A stretch of DNA of 7,705 nt, from assembly GCA_964442905.1 (NCBI GenBank), contig CAYUBD010000042.1, positions 1 to 7,705 of the forward strand, in the 5' to 3' direction. Positions 4,956-7,705 of this stretch are shown here, piece by piece (position 1 is the stretch's first letter; each line of letters opens with the position of its first letter). The DNA is from JAFGFG01 sp964442905. GTDB taxonomy: Archaea > Aenigmatarchaeota > Aenigmatarchaeia > QMZP01 > JAFGSV01. The notes beneath the pieces were generated by a model that was given only the letters and a program-made list of their open reading frames with translations, did no database searches and was not told the origin of the DNA. The translations under genes were made by a program, and so were the position numbers.

Positions 4956-5137
4956 GCCCTTCTTCTGCTGTCGATAGGTATGACTTCCTTTTCCCACTCG
5001 AGCTTTGCTATCTCAACCGGGCTTATGAAATCCTTTGGGACCTTCACAAGCAGGGGAGCGCCCTGAGAAATCTGCAGAGCTCTCGCAGAGAGTATCCTGA
5101 CCTTTTCGTAATGCGTGTAATGAGCTTTTTCCTTCAT
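4952..5137 (-). CDS. rpo6: DNA-directed RNA polymerase subunit Rpo6 (RpoK)
   Basis: Rpo6 is a small core subunit of archaeal RNA polymerase, homologous to eukaryotic RPB6 and bacterial omega; it clamps the largest subunit and aids assembly. The 61-residue product shows the family pattern YEKVRILSARALQISQGAP (10-28), then LLVKVP, the helix PVEIAKLEWEKEVIPI and a basic RRR end. The length is typical of archaeal RpoK. The ATG at 5137 is preceded by GTGAT, a usable ribosome binding site, and a TATA box lies about 50 bases upstream, giving a leader of about 24 nt. It lies 55 bases behind the PAC2-family gene on the same strand and could also be read through from it. In many archaea rpoK is followed by enolase and rpsB; here the next same-strand gene is the degenerate enolase. 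Confidence 0.93.
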   Translation of the reverse strand: MKEKAHYTHYEKVRILSARALQISQGAPLLVKVPKDFISPVEIAKLEWEKEVIPIDSRRRA

Positions 5138-5182
5138 GTTATATCACAGAACCATGAATGTAAATAATAGTGTATGTGTTCT

Positions 5183-5191
5183 TTTATAAAT
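5183..5191 (-). promoter_or_regulatory. TATA box of rpo6
   Basis: On the minus strand ATTTATAAA lies directly behind the stop codon of the PAC2-family gene. The predicted transcription start near 5161 leaves a leader of about 24 bases, including the GTGAT at 5143-5147 before the start codon. Confidence 0.6.
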
Positions 5192-5192
5192 G

Positions 5193-5987
5193 TTATCCGA
5201 TGTACCTCATCTGATCGCCTGATGTCGGCGTCTTTGAACTCTTTGCCAGTTCGGAAACGGCCTTCATCTGAAGGCCTTCCACCTTCTTGATGAACTTCTC
5301 CATCTCCTCCACCTTCTTTTCGAGCTTGCCCATATCTATCTTCAGGCTGAATATCTTCACCAGCACATCGAGCGTCCTTTCGGCCGCTTTCGGGTCCGTT
5401 ACTATCGGGAAACCGCTTGTCTGACCCAGGAGGCATATCCCGTCCATTCCGCGCTCCTTTCCGAGTCCCAGCATGAGTCCGGCAGCGCCCACGATGTAGC
5501 CGACCTTTTCTCCCGCGTTGAAGTCTATGCCGTATTTGCTGTACTTCTTCGTGACCCTGCTTTCGCTTACGGCTCCCACGACCTTCTTGGCAGAATCAAT
5601 CTCTCCTGTGGCGAGGCCTCCTATGGTAAGTATGTCCTTCACGCCCATCTTCTCGACGAAGCTAAGCACCTCTTCTATTACCTCGTAATGTCCCTGCGGG
5701 GAAAGCGACTGGCAGTCACCGACAAGGAAAATCATGTCCCTCTGCTTTGCTCCCTTTGCCTTGTAGTAATGCAGTTCGTTCTTCAGGAGGGCTACGGTGC
5801 TCTTGTCATGCAGAACGACAAAGGGAAAAAACCACCTCGAATACAGGTCTGCGAACTTCCTGGCTTTCAGCTCGCTTATGAGATAGCCGACAGCGACCCT
5901 TCCTATGTTTCCGACACCCGGAAGTCCGACTATGAGTATCGGATTCTTCAGCTTCGGCGGCTTCTCAAGAATCTTTATCTTGGTCAC
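5193..5987 (-). CDS. PAC2 family protein, probable proteasome assembly chaperone
   Basis: The sequence matches the archaeal PAC2/COG2047 family, which includes PbaA and PbaB, chaperone-like partners of the 20S proteasome alpha ring in the cytosol. Counting from a TTG at 5996, family hallmarks are the first strand and glycine loop PILIVGLPGVGNIGRVA (19-35), VGDCQSLSPQGHYEVIEEVL (92-111), ILTIGGLATGE (122-132) and VGYIVGAAGLMLGLGKERGM (165-184) with the following GICLLGQTSGFPIVTDPKAA. A charged segment (222-251) is a likely coiled coil, followed by a flexible tail ending MRYIG. The start is uncertain: GTG at 5987 leaves a leader of about ten bases after the TATA box at 6017-6027, while TTG at 5996 would lie at the transcript's first bases; no ATG exists before residue 88. 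I list GTG. The proteasome link is family knowledge; no proteasome gene is visible here. The tail recalls, but does not exactly match, a C-terminal HbYX anchor. Confidence 0.87.
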   Translation of the reverse strand: MTKIKILEKPPKLKNPILIVGLPGVGNIGRVAVGYLISELKARKFADLYSRWFFPFVVLHDKSTVALLKNELHYYKAKGAKQRDMIFLVGDCQSLSPQGHYEVIEEVLSFVEKMGVKDILTIGGLATGEIDSAKKVVGAVSESRVTKKYSKYGIDFNAGEKVGYIVGAAGLMLGLGKERGMDGICLLGQTSGFPIVTDPKAAERTLDVLVKIFSLKIDMGKLEKKVEEMEKFIKKVEGLQMKAVSELAKSSKTPTSGDQMRYIG

Positions 5988-6016
5988 AAAAATCAATGTT
6001 AATCTTTTCGTGAAGC

Positions 6017-6027
6017 CTCTTTATATA
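6017..6027 (-). promoter_or_regulatory. TATA box of the PAC2-family gene
   Basis: On the minus strand the element reads ATATATAAAGA and lies in the 40-50 base gap behind the Lrp-type regulator gene. It predicts transcription starting near 5998, so the gene appears to be an independent unit. Confidence 0.6.
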
Positions 6028-6035
6028 TGGTGCCG

Positions 6036-6476
6036 TCATTGCTCGCTTATGACAACAAGAGACTGAGTCTTCTCCACACCGGGAACAATCTGGAGTTTCT
6101 TGAAAAGAAATTCATCAAAGGCTTCGACATCACATGTTCTGACCTTGATGACGATGTCAGTGGCGCCGGTTACTATATCAGCAGATTCAACTTCTGGAAA
6201 CTTCATAAGCTCACCGACGAGGGTATGCTGATCCTTCCTTCCCTCCCTCAGAACCCTGTAATTGCAGGATATCAAAAGAATTGCGGTGAAAGTCTTTCCT
6301 AGCTTCTTGTGGTCAACCTTCAGGGTGTATTGTTTTATTGTGCCGTCTTTCTCCATCTTCTTTATCCGGCTGTGCACAGTCGTGACCGGAAGCAGCGTCT
6401 TCTTTGATATCTGCCTTGTCGTAAGAGAGCTGTCTTTCTTCAGATACTGCAATATCTTCTCGTCCTTTTCGTCCAT
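6036..6476 (-). CDS. Lrp/AsnC family transcriptional regulator
   Basis: The 146-residue product has the usual two-part Lrp/AsnC build: an N-terminal winged helix-turn-helix (DEKDEKILQYLKKDSSLTTR, then QISKKTLLPVTTVHSRIKKM as the recognition helix region, about residues 2-45) and a C-terminal RAM-type ligand and oligomer domain (about 60-142) with the typical EVESADIVTGATDIVIKV strand-turn. The frame is open for another 158 codons upstream, but those residues look non-coding; the ATG at 6476 lies 25-26 bases from a TATA box, giving a leaderless mRNA, and starts exactly at the family N-terminus. An ATG at 6485 would add only three residues. It is divergent from asnA with a 112-base shared region, as in the enterobacterial asnC-asnA pair, so asnA is its likely target, with asparagine or another amino acid as possible effector. 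The effector cannot be read from sequence. Confidence 0.92.
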   Translation of the reverse strand: MDEKDEKILQYLKKDSSLTTRQISKKTLLPVTTVHSRIKKMEKDGTIKQYTLKVDHKKLGKTFTAILLISCNYRVLREGRKDQHTLVGELMKFPEVESADIVTGATDIVIKVRTCDVEAFDEFLFKKLQIVPGVEKTQSLVVISEQ

Positions 6477-6479
6477 GTA

Positions 6480-6491
6480 GAACATATGTTC
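6480..6491. promoter_or_regulatory. Perfect 12-bp palindrome at the regulator start site (likely operator)
   Basis: GAACATATGTTC is a perfect palindrome lying between the TATA box and the ATG of the Lrp-type gene, over the predicted transcription start. Binding here would block initiation, the classic layout for autorepression by an Lrp-family dimer. Confidence 0.5.
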
Positions 6492-6496
6492 CGTTT

Positions 6497-6507
6497 TATT
6501 TATAAAT
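6497..6507 (-). promoter_or_regulatory. TATA box of the Lrp-type gene
   Basis: On the minus strand ATTTATAAATA has its centre about 26 bases before the ATG at 6476, which supports that start and a leaderless transcript. Confidence 0.65.
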
Positions 6508-6510
6508 TTT

Positions 6511-6528
6511 TGTATATTTTGTATATTT
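6511..6528. repeat. Two tandem 9-bp repeats in the regulator-asnA gap
   Basis: TGTATATTT occurs twice in exact tandem (6511-6519 and 6520-6528), between the two divergent TATA boxes. It could be an upstream binding site for the regulator or simply AT-rich promoter DNA. Confidence 0.35.
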
Positions 6529-6544
6529 TTCATGATTTTAGGAA

Positions 6545-6557
6545 CTAAATATATATT
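6545..6557 (+). promoter_or_regulatory. TATA box of asnA
   Basis: The sequence CTAAATATATATT predicts transcription from about 6576, giving a leader of roughly 13 bases that contains the ribosome binding site. It excludes the upstream ATG at 6532 as a start. Confidence 0.6.
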
Positions 6558-6579
6558 CACCCTCAGACATGTCCTAAAA

Positions 6580-6585
6580 GGTGAT
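6580..6585 (+). promoter_or_regulatory. Ribosome binding site of asnA
   Basis: GGTGAT is an exact match to the archaeal anti-Shine-Dalgarno complement. It ends three bases before the ATG at 6589 and touches the ATG at 6586; the spacing favours 6589. Confidence 0.7.
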
Positions 6586-6588
6586 ATG

Positions 6589-7623
6589 ATGGAAAAGACG
6601 CATTTCCCGAAAGGGTACAAGAGCAGGCTGGACTTCTTCGAGACAGAAGAAGGAATACACACGATAAAGAAGCATTTCCAGAAGGCCCTGGCGGAAAGGC
6701 TCTCGCTTATACGTGTCTCAGCTCCAAGGTTCATATTCACAGAAGGTGGATTGCAAGACGATCTTGCAGGAACACAGACACCTGTTGGATTCAGTACACT
6801 ATTTTCTGATAAGAGAGTTGAGATAGTACACAGTCTTGCGAAATGGAAGAGGTTTGCACTGGCCAAATATGGATTCCAGAAGGGGACCGGGCTGTACACA
6901 GACATGGATGCAATAAGGAAGGACGAAGTCGTAAGCCCGATACACAGCATCTACGTCGATCAGTGGGACTGGGAAAAGGTAATAGGTGGGAAGGAGCGAA
7001 GTATCGATTTCCTGAAATGTGAGGTAACCAAAATATACGAAGCGCTGAAAGAAACCGGGGATTTTCTCCACAGGAAATATCCATCGCTCCGGAAAAGGCT
7101 GCCGGAGAAAATAGCATTCCTGCATACAGAGGAACTGGAGAAGATGTATCCGGATTTGGCACCTTCGGAACGGGAAGATGAAGCTGCGAAAAAATACGGT
7201 GCCGTGTTCATAATCGGTATAGGAGGGAAGCTTTCGTCAGGGAAGCCACATGACATCAGGGCAGCGGACTACGATGACTGGTCAACACGGACATCCCCTG
7301 AACTGAAGGGTCTTAACGGTGACATAATAGTCTGGGATAATGTCCGGGGAAAAGCGCTTGAATTATCATCAATGGGAATACGGGTAGATGCAGAATCAAT
7401 GAAGCGGCAGCTGGAAATGCTCGGACTGTCTGAAAGGGAAGCCCTGGATTTCCATAAAGGTGTGATAGAAGGGTCGATACCGCTCAGCATAGGCGGTGGC
7501 ATAGGCCAGTCAAGGATATGCATGTTCCTTCTTGAGAAAGCGCATATAGGTGAAGTGCAGTCAAGCGTCTGGCCGGACGGTGTTGAGAGCGCATTCAAAG
7601 AGCATGGAGTCACACTTCTCTAA
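6589..7623 (+). CDS. asnA: Aspartate-ammonia ligase (asparagine synthetase A)
   Basis: AsnA makes asparagine from aspartate, ammonia and ATP, releasing AMP and pyrophosphate; it is a class II aminoacyl-tRNA-synthetase-like enzyme of the cytosol. The 344-residue protein aligns end to end by eye with E. coli AsnA: GGLQDDLAGTQ (53-63), VEIVHSLAKWKR (77-88), GLYTDMDAIRKDE (101-113), HSIYVDQWDWEKV (119-131), LHTEELE (178-184), GIGGKLSSGKPHDIRAADYD (210-229), GLNGDIIVW (241-249), ELSSMGIRVDAESMKRQL (258-275) and the motif 3-like GGGIGQSR (302-309). Length is close to that of the bacterial enzyme. It is the bacterial-type AsnA, unlike the AsnRS-derived asparagine synthetase described in Pyrococcus, so a transferred origin is plausible. 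The start at 6589 follows a GGTGAT site; an upstream ATG at 6532 precedes the TATA box. The gene is divergent from an Lrp/AsnC regulator. Confidence 0.96.
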   Translation: MEKTHFPKGYKSRLDFFETEEGIHTIKKHFQKALAERLSLIRVSAPRFIFTEGGLQDDLAGTQTPVGFSTLFSDKRVEIVHSLAKWKRFALAKYGFQKGTGLYTDMDAIRKDEVVSPIHSIYVDQWDWEKVIGGKERSIDFLKCEVTKIYEALKETGDFLHRKYPSLRKRLPEKIAFLHTEELEKMYPDLAPSEREDEAAKKYGAVFIIGIGGKLSSGKPHDIRAADYDDWSTRTSPELKGLNGDIIVWDNVRGKALELSSMGIRVDAESMKRQLEMLGLSEREALDFHKGVIEGSIPLSIGGGIGQSRICMFLLEKAHIGEVQSSVWPDGVESAFKEHGVTLL

Positions 7624-7705
7624 AGTTTCAGCCTGAAAATCTTCACTGCATTCTCTTTCGTCTTCCAGAGAACTTCCTCGGGCTCGACTTTCTTAAGGTC
7701 TCCTA
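7620..7705 (-). CDS. C-terminal end of a probable TatD-family hydrolase (partial)
   Basis: The last 27 codons of a minus-strand gene are visible, entering from the right edge: GDLKKVEPEEVLWKT, then KENAVKIFRLKL and a TAG stop at 7620-7622. The pattern (helix, PEEV, a Thr before xENAxxxF, then a short tail) is the usual C-terminus of TatD-type metal-dependent deoxyribonucleases, where the consensus is close to PEEVxxxTTENAxRLFGL. The catalytic His and Asp residues lie outside the window, so the assignment rests on this tail alone; another amidohydrolase-fold protein is possible. Its stop codon overlaps that of the convergent asnA (shared bases CTAA). Confidence 0.6.
   Translation of the reverse strand, partial: GDLKKVEPEEVLWKTKENAVKIFRLKL

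Noticed and set aside
6532..6588. Upstream ATG extending asnA by 19 residues
   Set aside because: It lies upstream of the asnA TATA box, and the extra residues do not match AsnA; GGTGAT points to 6589.
6477..6950. Long open N-terminal extension of the Lrp-type gene
   Set aside because: It is antisense to asnA and unlike protein; the winged-helix domain begins at 6476 directly behind a TATA box.

Overview
The window looks like archaeal chromosome. Supporting signs are an RNA polymerase subunit Rpo6/RpoK, an archaeal-type UMP kinase, a PAC2/COG2047 proteasome-assembly-chaperone homologue, an intron-containing tRNA-Ser gene with no encoded CCA, TATA boxes about 25 nt upstream of starts (many apparently leaderless), and one clear GGTGAT ribosome binding site. 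The lineage cannot be fixed from the sequence; a euryarchaeal or DPANN-like genome would fit. Genes are tightly packed, change strand often, and mostly carry their own promoters.

Layout. (1) 1-161, minus: the N-terminus of a secreted protein that runs off the left edge. (2) 293-453, plus: tRNA-Ser(GGA) with a 77-nt intron. (3) 454-1556: a DNA segment of about 1.1 kb bounded by the intact tRNA 3' end and a second, damaged copy of it (22 of 26 bases identical, offset 1103 bp). It carries one AT-rich gene for a self-inhibited Fic-domain AMP-transferase whose TATA box is framed by an inverted repeat. I read it as a small or decayed integrative element at a tRNA att site. (4) 1588-2986, plus: UMP kinase (pyrH), then a HAD-family phosphatase with its own promoter. 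(5) 3031-4173, minus: an enolase-like protein that has lost most enolase catalytic residues. (6) 4263-4955, plus: an unrecognised helical protein with two hydrophobic segments. (7) 4952-5137, minus: rpo6. (8) 5193-5987/5996, minus: the PAC2-family protein. (9) 6036-6476, minus: an Lrp/AsnC regulator, divergent from (10) asnA, 6589-7623, plus, a bacterial-type ammonia-dependent asparagine synthetase. (11) 7620-7705, minus: the C-terminus of a probable TatD-family hydrolase.

How the genes relate. The regulator/asnA pair repeats the divergent asnC-asnA arrangement of enterobacteria, and a perfect 12-bp palindrome lies over the predicted regulator start site. The dead enolase follows rpo6 on the same strand, which is where many archaea keep their real enolase gene (rpoN-rpoK-eno-rpsB); an opposite-strand unknown gene now sits between the two. 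Two convergent pairs (unknown gene/rpo6 and asnA/tatD-like) overlap through their stop codons.

The items most worth following up are the tRNA-bounded Fic cassette, the pseudo-enolase in the enolase locus, and the Lrp-asnA regulatory unit. I see no CRISPR array, insertion sequence, integrase or rRNA.
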